64,000 bases of DNA from Antedon mediterranea (lineage: Eukaryota; Echinodermata; Crinoidea; Comatulida; Antedonidae), in NCBI RefSeq assembly GCF_964355755.1, contig NC_092673.1, forward strand, positions 19,289,001-19,353,000, given 5' to 3'. Position numbers and translations under genes: made by a program. This document shows, piece by piece, positions 11,279 through 23,700 of the stretch (its first letter is position 1; the number at the start of each line of letters is the position of its first letter). The notes below the pieces were generated by a model. It was not told the origin of the DNA, did not search any database, and saw only the letters and a list, made by a program, of their open reading frames with translations.

Positions 11279-12319
11279 GGGTGTCACGAAAGCTCAGACC
11301 ACGAAAGCTCAGACCCCCTTAGACCTAAGATCACGAAAGCTAAGAGTAAGACCCAACACCTAAGATTACAAATATTTATCTTTCGCACCTGCCTTGTATT
11401 TTAACTCCCAACATTTATTCTGAATACCACACCTTAGAATTGGCACTTTCATGAAAAAGAATCACATAAAAAGTAACAAATACATTTTTAAATTGATGAT
11501 TTTACAGACGTTTTTCTCGCACACAAAATGACTAGCCTACAGTACAGTAGGCCTACCCCATGGGCCATGTTCAATGTTTTTGTTTCTATGGAACGTCAAA
11601 AGAGCAAAAATTATATAGAGGGCTGAAAACTCTGTGGAGTCCATCTACAGTGTGGATGGAACAATGTAAAATTAAAATTGTAATGATAATAGTATAATCA
11701 TGCAAGTACGAAGAAATAAATACTGGCAAATAAATTTTAATTTAAAAATCATTATAAGTTTTTTTGTTTCGTTTTCTTTCTGTTTTTATACTTGTACTAT
11801 TATTGTTGCTCTTTTGGCGCTCCATAGAAACAAAAACAATAATAATAAATAATCATAAATTTAAAGGATTTATTTATTTGTTATTATGTGTTTCTCCTTC
11901 TGAAAGTACTTATAAGTCCTAATTTTAAAGTGTGGTATTCAGGATAAAGTTAGTCAACAAATTTGGAGTCAAAATACAAGAAAGGCAGGTGCGTAAGAAA
12001 AACATCCTCTGAAGCAACACAATGGAGTAAATATATACCAACAAACAACCCGTCAAGTTTGTTTGTTGTAAAGAAAAAATATACATTTACTCAACGGGCG
12101 AAAATAATGTGAGTTTATCTATGTTTTGCGGTAGTATTAAATTATATTTATGGTAATAAATGAAACCTACTGTGTTTAAAATTATGTATGGATAAACAAG
12201 TATTGTTTTTAAGCTGTAGTATATCTTAGAATTTGTAATCTTAGGTCTTGGGTCTTAGCTTTCGTGATCTTAGGTCTTAGGGGGTCTTAGCTTTCGTGGT
12301 CTTAGGTTTCGTGACACCC
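11279..12319. mobile_element. foldback (long-TIR, Mutator-like) element, copy 1
   Basis: The element starts gggtgtcacgaaag and ends cttaggtttcgtgacaccc, so its ends are inverted copies. Complementarity continues inward for a few hundred bases (for example caccttagaattggcac near the left end against aattttaaagtgtgg near the right). It encodes no transposase. Its right flank is the 100-bp array (acctgcattg) but its left flank is unrelated, so its original left junction was lost or moved. Confidence 0.75.
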
Positions 12320-13820
12320 ACCTGCATTGTGGTATTATGCATACACTGAGGTATGACACGCTAACGTTACATTGACAAATAAATAGCTGCTCATAAAAGA
12401 TAGACTATAGTGTACTACCTGCATTGAGGTATTATAATGCATACACTGAGGTATGACACGCTAACATTACATTGACAAATAAATGACTGCTCATACAAGA
12501 TAGACTATAGCATACTACCTGCATTGTGGTATTACAATACATACACTGAGGTATGACACCCTAACACTACATTGACAAATAAATGGCTGCTCATACAAGA
12601 TAGACTATAGCATACTACCTGCATTGTGATATTACAATACATACACTGAGGTATGACACCCTAACACTACATTGACAAATAAATGGCTGCTCATACAAGA
12701 TAGACTATAGCATACTACCTGCATTGTGGTATTACAATACATACAATGAGCTACGACACCCTAACACTACATTGACAAATAAATGGCTGCTCATACAAGA
12801 TAGACTATAGCATACTACCTGCATTGTGGTATTACAATACATACACTGAGGTATGACACCCTAACACTACATTGACAAATAAATGGCTGCTCATACAAGA
12901 TAGACTATAGCATACTACCTGCATTGTGGTATTACAATACATACACTGAGGTATGACACCCTAACACTACATTGACAAATAAATGGCTGTATCATACAAG
13001 ATAGACTATAGCATACTACCTGCATTGTGGTATTATGCATACACTGAGGTATGACACGCTAACGTTACATTGACAAATAAATGGCTGTATCATACAAGAT
13101 AGACTATAGCATACTACCTGCATTGTGGTATTATGCATACACTGAGGTATGACACGCTAACGTTACATTGACAAATAAATGGCTGTATCATACAAGATAG
13201 ACTATAGCATACTACCTGCATTGTGGTATTATGCATACACTGAGCTATGACACCCTAACACTACATTGACAAATAAATGGCTGCTCATACAAGATAGACT
13301 ATAGCATACTACCTGCATTGTGATATTACAATACATACAATGAGCTACGACACCCTAACACTACATTGACAAATAAATGGCTGCTCATACAAGATAGACT
13401 ATAGCATACTACCTGCATTGTGATATTACAATACATACAATGAGCTACGACACCCTAACACTACATTGACAAATAAATGGCTGCTCATACAAGATAGACT
13501 ATAGCATACTACCTGCATTGTGATATTACAATACATACACTGAGGTATGACACCCTAACACTACATTGACAAATAAATGGCTGCTCATACAAGATAGACT
13601 ATAGCATACTACCTGCATTGTGATATTACAATACATACACTGAGCTACGACACCCTAACACTACATTGACAAATAAATGGCTGCTCATACAAGATAAACT
13701 ATAGCATACTACCTGCATTGTGATATTACAATACATACACTGAGGTATGACACCCTAACACTACATTGACAAATAAATGGCTGCTCATACAAGATAGACT
13801 ATAGCATACTACCTGCATTG
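12320..13820. repeat. 100-bp minisatellite, block 1 (about 15 units)
   Basis: Units of almost exactly 100 bp (acctgcattgtggtattaca and onward to gactatagcatact) repeat head to tail. Variants include gaggtatg versus gagctacg, and cgctaacgtt versus ccctaacact, and a few units are slightly shorter or longer. Confidence 0.9.
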
Positions 13821-14915
13821 GGGTGTCACGAAACCTAAGACCACGAAAGCTAAGATCCCCTAAGACCTAAGATCACGAAAGCTAAGACCCAAGACCTAAG
13901 ATTACAAATATTTATCTTTCGCACCTGCCTTGTATTTTAACTCCCAACATTTATTCTGAATACCACACCTTAGAATTGGCACTTTCATGAAAAAGAATCA
14001 CATAAAAAGTAACAAATACATTTTTAAATTGATGATTTTACAGACGTTTTTCTCGCACACAAAATGACCAGCCTACAGTACACTAGTAGCAGTATACTGT
14101 AATGTAACTCCTCGAGCTCCCCATGCTCAATGTTTTTGTTTCTATGGAACGTCAAAAGAGCAAAAATTATATAGAGGGCTGAAAACTCTGTTGGAGTCCA
14201 TCTACAGTGTGGATGGAACAATGTAAAATTAAAATTGTAATGATAATAGTATAATCATGCAAGTACGAAGAAATAAATACTGGCAAATAAATTTTAACTT
14301 AAAAATCATGATAAGTTTTTTTGTTTCGTTTTCTTTCTGTTTTTATACTTGTACTATTATTGTTGCTCTTTTGGCGCTCCATAGAAACAAAAACATTGAG
14401 CATGGGGAGCGGAGTTACATTACAGTATACAAAGAAACGTCTGTAAAATCATAAATTTAAAGGATTTATTTATTTGTTATTATGTGTTTCTCCTTCTGAA
14501 AGTACTTATAAGTCCTAATTTTAAAGTGTGGTATTCAGGATAAAGTTAGTCAACAAATTTGGAGTCAAAATACAAGAAAGGCAGGTGCGTAAGAAAAACA
14601 TCCTCTGAACCAACACATTGGAGTAAATATATACCAACAAACAACCCGTCAAGTTTGTTTGTTGTAAAGAAAAAATATACATTTACTCAACGGGCGAAAA
14701 TAATGTGAGTTTATCTATGTTTTGCGGTAGTATTAAATTATATTTATGGTAATAAATGAAACCTACTGTGTTTAAAATTATGTATGGATAAACAAGTATT
14801 GTTTTTAAGCTGTAGTATATCTTAGAATTTGTAATCTTAGGTCTTGGGTCTTAGCTTTCGTGATCTTAGGTCTTAGGGGGTCTTAGCTTTCGTGGTCTTA
14901 GGTTTCGTGACACCC
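13821..14915. mobile_element. foldback (long-TIR, Mutator-like) element, copy 2 with 10-bp TSD
   Basis: It has the same termini as copy 1 (gggtgtcacgaaacctaag and its inverse). It interrupts the 100-bp array cleanly: acctgcattg stands immediately left (13811-13820) and again immediately right (14916-14925). A 9-11 bp duplication with long inverted arms is characteristic of Mutator-like elements, so that class is the best guess. No transposase is encoded. Internally, ctccccatgctcaatgtttttgt and its complement flank the loop. Confidence 0.8.
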
Positions 14916-16320
14916 ACCTGCATTGTGGTATTATGCATACACTGAGGTATGACACGCTAACGTTACATTGACAAATAAATAGCTGCTCATAAAAGATAGA
15001 CTATAGTGTACTACCTGCATTGAGGTATTATAATGCATACACTGAGGTATGACACGCTAACATTACATTGACAAATAAATGACTGCTCATACAAGATAGA
15101 CTATAGCATACTACCTGCATTGTGGTATTACAATACATACACTGAGGTATGACACCCTAACACTACATTGACAAATAAATGGCTGCTCATACAAGATAGA
15201 CTATAGCATACTACCTGCATTGTGATATTACAATACATACACTGAGGTATGACACCCTAACACTACATTGACAAATAAATGGCTGCTCATACAAGATAGA
15301 CTATAGCATACTACCTGCATTGTGGTATTACAATACATACAATGAGCTACGACACCCTAACACTACATTGACAAATAAATGGCTGCTCATACAAGATAGA
15401 CTATAGCATACTACCTGCATTGTGGTATTACAATACATACACTGAGGTATGACACCCTAACACTACATTGACAAATAAATGGCTGCTCATACAAGATAGA
15501 CTATAGCATACTACCTGCATTGTGGTATTATAATGCATACACTGAGGTATGACACCCTAACACTACATTGACAAATAAATGGCTGCTCATACAAGATAAA
15601 CTATAGCATACTACCTGCATTGTGGTATTATGCATACACTGAGGTATGACACGCTAACGTTACATTGACAAATAAATGGCTGTATCATACAAGATAGACT
15701 ATAGCATACTACCTGCATTGTGGTATTATGCATACACTGAGGTATGACACGCTAACGTTACATTGACAAATAAATGGCTGTATCATACAAGATAGACTAT
15801 AGCATACTACCTGCATTGTGGTATTATGCATACACTGAGCTATGACACCCTAACACTACATTGACAAATAAATGGCTGCTCATACAAGATAAACTATAGC
15901 ATACTACCTGCATTGTGATATTACAATACATACACTGAGGTATGACACCCTAACACTACATTGACAAATAAATGGCTGCTCATACAAGATAGACTATAGC
16001 ATACTACCTGCATTGTGGTATTATACATACACTGAGGTATGACTCGCTAACGTTACATTGACAAATAAATAGCTGCTCATAAAAGATAGACTATAGTGTA
16101 CTACCTGCATTGAGGTATTATAATGCATACACTGAGGTATGACACGCTAACATTACATTGACAAATAAACGGTTGCTCATTGCTCAGACTATAGTGTACT
16201 ACTTGCATTGTGATATTACAATACATACAATGAGGTACGATGCATATACATTATATTGCTAAAGAAACGGCTGGTCATTCAAGATAGACGATAGCATACA
16301 AACTTAAATTGTGGTATTAC
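14916..16320. repeat. 100-bp minisatellite, block 2 (about 13-14 units, degenerate at the end)
   Basis: The first units repeat the same order of variants as block 1, showing that element plus array were duplicated together. The last two or three units (from about 16180) are decayed. Confidence 0.9.
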
Positions 16321-17232
16321 ATAATAATAATATTACAATTGCAACAGCCCCTACTGTTGGGCGGAGGTTTTCACTTGAACTATCAAATAAACTATCTTTA
16401 GACAACTTGTAACGCATCAAACACTTTATTCAATCTCAATGGCGATGGCCATGGCAACTTGCCGATGTGATGAAGATCACGATAATGACGCTGATGATGA
16501 TCAGCTATTGAATAAAGACTGACTTTACTGATAATGGTGATGATGGTTTCAACTAGAAACAAAAGATAATAACATGTTTGTTATTATAACAAGTATTTAC
16601 GTTTAAATAACTCTACGGAGCTCCAAACATAACAACAACAAACACTTTCGTGTAAATAGCTCTTGAATAGAGCCGTGCTCAATCAAGCGGAACGAGCACC
16701 GTCTGCATCACACTGGATTTCATCCCATGACAACCGCGGGAGAATTGCGAACGTTACAACATTATACAACAAGCATGAACATGCTTTCAATCTTGGCCAC
16801 AGATAGGCCTACACTCCACGCACCATTTAGACGGCGTTCGGAGTCAAAATTAACTATAATATAACTTCAATCAACTACTGCATAAATCATAATTTCTTAT
16901 TATTATCACAATATTATTCATTAGATGATTAAAACTTATGTTTGTGTCTCTTCTAGATAGACCTACGCATAGAACACATTATCTTTGTGAGCGGACATAT
17001 TAGACAACTTTTAATTATAAAGGGCGCTAAACTAACAGATGAGCCGTAACAACAATTGTGTTGTTAAAGAAATGACAGCTCAATTTGAAAAGTTTCTAGT
17101 GATTAATATTTCCAAATATGAAAACAGTAAAAATGAATGGCTTTAAATCTCATGGGCTGCAATAGGCAATGTGAACTATATTTGTTATTATTTCTGTTTG
17201 TTATTATTTCTGTTTGTTATTGCAATCCATTG
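16321..17232. other. no gene seen; downstream of the large minus-strand gene
   Basis: Mixed AT-rich DNA with no ORF, RNA gene or tandem repeat that I can support. Confidence 0.4.
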
Positions 17233-17238
17233 TTTATT
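17233..17238 (-). promoter_or_regulatory. polyadenylation signal AATAAA for the Roco-type gene
   Basis: The plus strand reads tttatt, which is AATAAA on the minus strand, about 40 bp after the stop codon at 17279-17281. Confidence 0.6.
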
Positions 17239-17278
17239 GCACTAATGGTGAACTAAACCACCACAACGTCATTTCTTT

Positions 17279-17778
17279 TCATCTTTGCAACAACTTATTA
17301 ACCTCATCTATTTTGTCTTCACTCAGCAACCCTCGAGGAACAAAATCAAATATCAGACTCCAGCTGTCTGCATACTTCTTAAGGACAGGGAAGTTGTGTC
17401 TTGCATCAAGTCTTCTGATAGCGGAATCCTTAAGATTTTTTCCAAGATTAACAATCTTCATTGTGTGTGCAGGAAATGATACTACCTCACGTTTCTTGAC
17501 GTCTTTGAAAGCAGGAAGCTTTTCTGTGACTGTTGACTCGAAGCCAAATTGTTCAGTTACTTTTATTGCATCAAACAGTACAGACAGATTTGTTTGACTC
17601 AATCGCCCATTCGCAGATAAAAGAGTTAACAAGTCAATTGTACTGGTAACTTTTTTCAACTCTTCAATGTTGCTTACTATTCCTATGAATAGGACTTGTA
17701 GCCTGTTAAGGAGTCCACGTTCATCAAACCATTGTGCAAAGTCTGTAATCAAGTGTTTAAAATCATCCTCTGAGAAAT
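17279..17778 (-). CDS. last exon: death-effector-like domain(s)
   Basis: Acceptor CATATAG|AT, stop TGA at 17279-17281. The first 80 residues follow the DED pattern: LQVLFIGIVSN where DEDs have LKFLxxD, then STIDLLTLLSANGRLSQTNL where DEDs have s-hDLFxxLExxGxLsxxNL. The last 45 residues repeat the final DED helices in diverged form (SWSLIFDFVPRGLLSEDKI), so a second, partial DED is possible. DED assignment is by pattern, not search. Confidence 0.8.
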
Positions 17779-20700
17779 CTATATGGTTGAAGAAAAGCAA
17801 GTTTTCAATATTATGAAATATATATATTTAGCATAATTATCATAATTGTTTACAATCATAATCAATGTTTGAATATGATTATGAATATGAATTATTAAAA
17901 CACCATAATAATTTTCTAGTAATAAAATAAATTGATAACAAAAATGATGATGCTACATAAGAAAATATGTAATGTCCAAAAGATGTACAGACAAGGTAGT
18001 TTAATTTGAAAATGTGATCATAAACATTGTTGACCATAGGTGATTACATGAGACCTATGGTAGAAAATTATTGTGATCAAATTTTCAAATAAACTGTGGA
18101 AAATCAACTATCTTCTGTACTTTTTTAAAATAATGTAGAAAAATTAGCTTTAGAAAAAAGTACTACAGTAAATAAATACTCACTCCCATTATTTTATGTG
18201 TAATAATTAGTATTATTCTTTTTATTATATAATAATATAATCCCAGAAATTCATCATTTAAACATCACTATAATATATGATTATATTGTTTAAAGGTTTG
18301 CATAGAGTGCAAATAAACACTAGTAAAGTCAGGTTAGGGGTATATACCATGTGTTTCTATAAAGGAAGTAAAGTTGTAAGGTTTGCATAGAGTGCAAATA
18401 AACACTAGTAAAGTCAGGGTAGGGGTATATACCATGTGTTTCTATAAAGGAAGTAAAGTTGTAAGGTTTGCATAGAGTGCAAATAAACACTAGTAAAGTC
18501 AGGGTAGGGGTATATACCATGTGTTTCTATAAAGGAAGTAAAGTTGTAAGGTTTTCATAGAGTGCAAATAAACACTAGTAAAGTCAGGGTAGGGGTATAT
18601 ATCATGTGTTTCTATAAAGGAAGTAAAGTTGTAAGGTTTTCATAGAGTGCAAATAAACACTATTAAAGTCAGGGTAGGGGTATATACCATGTGTTTCTAT
18701 TAAGGAAGTAAAGTTGTAAGGTTTGCATAGAGTGCAAATAAACACTAGTAAAGTCAGGGTAGGGGTATATACCATGTGTTTCTATAAAGGAAGTAAAGTT
18801 GTAAGGTTTGCATAGAGTGCAAATAAACACTAGTAAAGTCAGGGTAGGGGTATATACCATGTGTTTCTATAAAAGAAGGAAAGTTGTAAGGTTTGCATAG
18901 AGTGCAAATAAACACTAGTAAAGTCAGGGTAGGGGTATATACCATGTGTTTCTATAAAGGAAGTAAAGTTGTAAGGTTTTCATAGAGTGCAAATAAACAC
19001 TAGTAAAGTCAGGTTAGGAGTATATACCATGTGTTTCTATAAAGGAAGTAAAGTTGTAAGGTTTTCATAGAGTGCAAATAAACACTAGTAAAGTCAGGGT
19101 AGGGGTATATACCATGTGTTTCTATTAAGGAAGTAAAGTTGTAAGGTTTGCATAGAGTGCAAATAAACACTAGTAAAGTCAGGATAGGGGTATATACCAT
19201 GTGTTTCTATAAAGGAAGTAAAGTTGTAAGGTTTGCATAGAGTGCAAATAAACACTAGTAAAGTCAGGTTAGGAGTATATACCATGTGTTTCTATTAAGG
19301 AAGTAAAGTTGTAAGGTTTGCATAGAGTGCAAATAAACACTAGTAAAGTCAGAGTAGGGGTATATACCATGTGTTTCTATAAAGGAAGTAAAGTTGTAAG
19401 GTTTGCATAGAGTGCAAATAAACACTAGTAAAGTCAGGTTAGGGGTATATACCATGTGTTTCTATTAAGGAAGTAAAGTTGTAAGGTTTGCATAGAGTGC
19501 AAATAAACACTAGTAAAGTCAGGGTAGGGGTATATACCATGTGTTTCTATAAAGGAAGTAAAGTTGTAAGGTTTTCATAGAGTGCAAATAAACACTAGTA
19601 AAGTCAGGTTAGGAGTATATACCATGTGTTTCTATAAAGGAAGTAAAGTTGTAAGGTTTTCATAGAGTGCAAAAAAACACTAGTAAAGTCAGGGTAGGGG
19701 TATATACCATGTGTTTCTATTAAGGAAGTAAAGTTGTAAGGTTTGCATAGAGTGCAAATAAACACTAGTAAAGTCAGGATAGGGGTATATACCATGTGTT
19801 TCTATAAAGGAAGTAAAGTTGTAAGGTTTGCATAGAGTGCAAATAAACACTAGTAAAGTCAGGTTAGGAGTATATACCATGTGTTTCTATTAAGGAAGTA
19901 AAGTTGTAAGGTTTGCATAGAGTGCAAATAAACACTAGTAAAGTCAGAGTAGGGGTATATACCATGTGTTTCTATAAAGGAAGTAAAGTTGTAAGGTTTG
20001 CATAGAGTGCAAATAAACACTAGTAAAGTCAGGTTAGGGGTATATACCATGTGTTTCTATTAAGGAAGTAAAGTTGTAAGGTTTGCATAGAGTGCAAATA
20101 AACACTAGTAAAGTCAGGGTAGGGGTATATACCATGTGTTTCTATAAAGGAAGTAAAGTTGTAAGGTTTACATAGAGTGCAAATAAACACTAGTAAAGTC
20201 AGGGTAGGGGTATATACCATGTGTTTCTATTAAGGAAGTAAAGTTGTAAGGTTTGCATAGAGTGCAAATAAACACTAGTAAAGTCAGGGTAGGGGTATAT
20301 ACCATGTGTTTCTATTAAGGAAGTAAAGTTGTAAGGTTTTCATAGAGTGCAAATAAACACTAGTAAAGTCAGGGTAGGGGTATATACCATGTGTTTCTAT
20401 AAAGGAAGTAAAGTTGTAAGGTTTGCATAGAGTGCAAATAAACACTAGTAAAGTCAGGTTAGGGGTATATACCATGTGTTTCTATTAAGGAAGTAAAGTT
20501 GTAAGGTTTGCATAGAGTGCAAATAAACACTAGTAAAGTCAGGGTAGGGGTATATACCATGTGTTTCTATTAAGGAAGTAAAGTTGTAAGGTTTGCATAG
20601 AGTGCAAATAAACACTAGTAAAGTCAGGGTAGGGGTATATACCATGTGTTTCTATAAAGGAAGTAAAGTTGTAAGGTTTACATAGAGTGCAAATAAACAC

Positions 20701-23700
20701 TAGTAAAGTCAGGGTAGGGGTATATACCATGTGTTTCTATTAAGGAAGTAAAGTTGTAAGGTTTGCATAGAGTGCAAATAAACACTAGTAAAGTCAGGAT
20801 AGGGGTATATACCATGTGTTTCTATTAAGGAAGTAAAGTTGTAAGGTTTGCATAGAGTGCAAATAAACACTAGTAAAGTCAGGGTAGGGGTATATACCAT
20901 GTGTTTCTATAAAGGAAGTAAAGTTGTAAGGTTTGCATAGAGTGCAAATAAACACTAGTAAAGTCAGGGTAGGGGTATATACCATGTGTTTCTATAAAGG
21001 AAGTAAAGTTGTAAGGTTTGCATAGAGTGCAAATAAACACTAGTAAAGTCAGGGTAGGGGTATATATCATGTGTTTCTATAAAGGAAATAAAGTTGTAAG
21101 GTTTGCATAGAGTGCAAATAAACACTAGTAAAGTCAGGGTAGGGGTATATACCATGTGTTTCTATAAAGGAAGTAAAGTTGTAAGGTTTGCATAGAGTGC
21201 AAATAAACACTAGTAAAGTCAGGGTAGGGGTATATACCATGTGTTTCTATAAAGGAAGTAAAGTTGTAAGGTTTGCATAGAGTGCAAATAAACACTAGTA
21301 AAGTCAGGGTAGGGGTATATACCATGTGTTTCCATAAAGGAAGTAAAGTTGTAAGGTTTGCATAGAGTGCAAATAAACACTAGTAAAGTCAGGGTAGGGG
21401 TATATACCATGTGTTTCTATAAAGGAAGTAAAGTTGTAAGGTTTGCATAGAGTGCAAATAAACACTAGTAAAGTCAGGGTAGGGGTATATACCATGTGTT
21501 TCTATAAAGGAAGTAAAGTTGTAAGGTTTGCATAGAGTGCAAATAAACACTAGTAAAGTCAGGGTAGGGGTATATACCATGTGTTTCCATAAAGGAAGTA
21601 AAGTTGTAAGGTTTGCATAGAGTGCAAATAAACACTAGTAAATTCAGGGTAGGGGTATATACCATGTGTTTCTATAAAGGAAGTAAAGTTGTAAGGTTTT
21701 CATAGAGTGCAAATAAACACTAGTAAAGTCAGGGTAGGGGTATATACCATGTGTTTCTATAAAGGAAGTAAAGTTGTAAGGTTTGCATAGAGTGCAAATC
21801 AACACTAGTAAAGTCAGGGTAGGGGTATATACCATGTGTTTCTATTAAGGAAGTAAAGTTGTAAGGTTTGCATAGAGTGCAAATAAACACTAGTAAAGTC
21901 AGGGTAGGGGTATATACCATGTGTTTCTATAAAGGAAGTAAAGTTGTAAGGTTTTCATAGAGTGCAAATAAACACTAGTAAAGTCAGGGTAGGGGTATAT
22001 ACCATGTGTTTCTATAAAAGAAGTAAAGTTGTAAGGTTTGCATAGAGTGCAAATAAACACTAGTAAAGTCAGGGTAGGGGTATATACCATGTGTTTCTAT
22101 AAAGGAAGTAAAGTTGTAAGGTTTGCATAGAGTGCAAATAAACACTAGTAAAGTCAGGGTAGGGGTATATACCATGTGTTTCTATTAAGGAAGTAAAGTT
22201 GTAAGGTTTGCATAGAGTGCAAATAAACACTAGTAAAGTCAGGGTAGGGGTATATACCATGTGTTTCTATAAAGGAAGTAAAGTTGTAAGGTTTACATAG
22301 AGTGCAAATAAACACTAGTAAAGTCAGGGTAGGGGTATATACCATGTGTTTCTATAAAGGAAGTAAAGTTGTAAGGTTTGCATAGAGTGCAAATAAACAC
22401 TAGTAAAGTCAGGTTAGGAGTATATACCATGTGTTTCTATAAAGGAAGTAAAGTTGTAAGGTTTGCATAGAGTGCAAATAAACACTAGTAAAGTCAGGTT
22501 AGGAGTATATACCATGTGTTTCTATAAAGGAAGTAAAGTTGTAAGGTTTGCATAGAGTGCAAATAAACACTAGTAAAGTCAGGGTAGGGGTATATACCAT
22601 GTGTTTCTATTAAGGAAGTAAAGTTGTAAGGTTTTCATAGAGTGCAAATAAACACTAGTAAAGTCAGGGTAGGGGTATATACCATGTGTTTCTATAAAGG
22701 AAGTAAAGTTGTAAGGTTTGCATAGAGTGCAAATAAACACTAGTAAAGTCAGGGTAGGGGTATATACCATGTGTTTCTATAAAGGAAGTAAAGTTGTAAG
22801 GTTTGCATAGAGTGCAAATAAACACTAGTAAAGTCAGGGTAGGGGTATATACCATGTGTTTCTATAAAGGAAGTAAAGTTGTAAGGTTTGCATAGAGTGC
22901 AAATAAACACTAGTAAAGTCAGGGTAGGGGTATATACCATGTGTTTCTATATAGGAAGTAAAGTTGTAAGGTGTGCAGAGTGCAAATAAACACTAGTAAA
23001 GTCAGGTTACCAGTACACCATGTGTTTCTAAAAAGGAAGTAAAGTTGTAAGGTTTTCATAGAGTGCAAATAAACACTAGTAAAGTCAGGTTACCAGTACA
23101 CCATGTGTTTCTATAAACGTCGTGAGGTGGTTTCCCGATTAATAGTACGATCAAAACGGTACTGGGTATGATCAACTAGCGTTCGTGTTCCCAACTAATC
23201 ATCCATTCATAGAAGTACTGATGAAGATATCAATCTGTGGCGACAATAGAATGGACCCGAGACCTGTCGTAAGGTAGTTTCCCGATTAATCGTACGATCA
23301 AACGGTACTGTCGTGAGGTGGTTTCCCGATTAATCGTACGATCAAAACGGTACTGGGTATGATCAACTAGCGTTTGTGTTCCCACCTAATCATCCATTCA
23401 TAGAAGTACTGATGAAGATATCAATCTGTGGCGACAATAGAATGGACCCGAGACCTGGCTATCTTCGACTTTTAAATAATAGAAAGTTTAGAAAAATGTT
23501 TTTGTTAAACTAGAAATGTACGTTGTATGTATATAGAAAAATGGTTTTAGTTTTCAAAATTACATTGTATAAGTTGCGATGTGAAAAACTGTTATTTGAT
23601 CGTTAGTTGTCGTGTACATAAAGCAAAAATATAAATATAATAAAATAAAATAAAAATCGTTAGTAAAACTTTTAAAAAGAGTAAAGATATAAGGAAGAAA

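Noticed and set aside
18329-22940. Dozens of 63-residue minus-strand ORFs that look like a repeated protein family
   Set aside because: They arise from the 85-bp minisatellite, whose length is not a multiple of three; each frame runs about two units to a stop, with no start context or splice sites.
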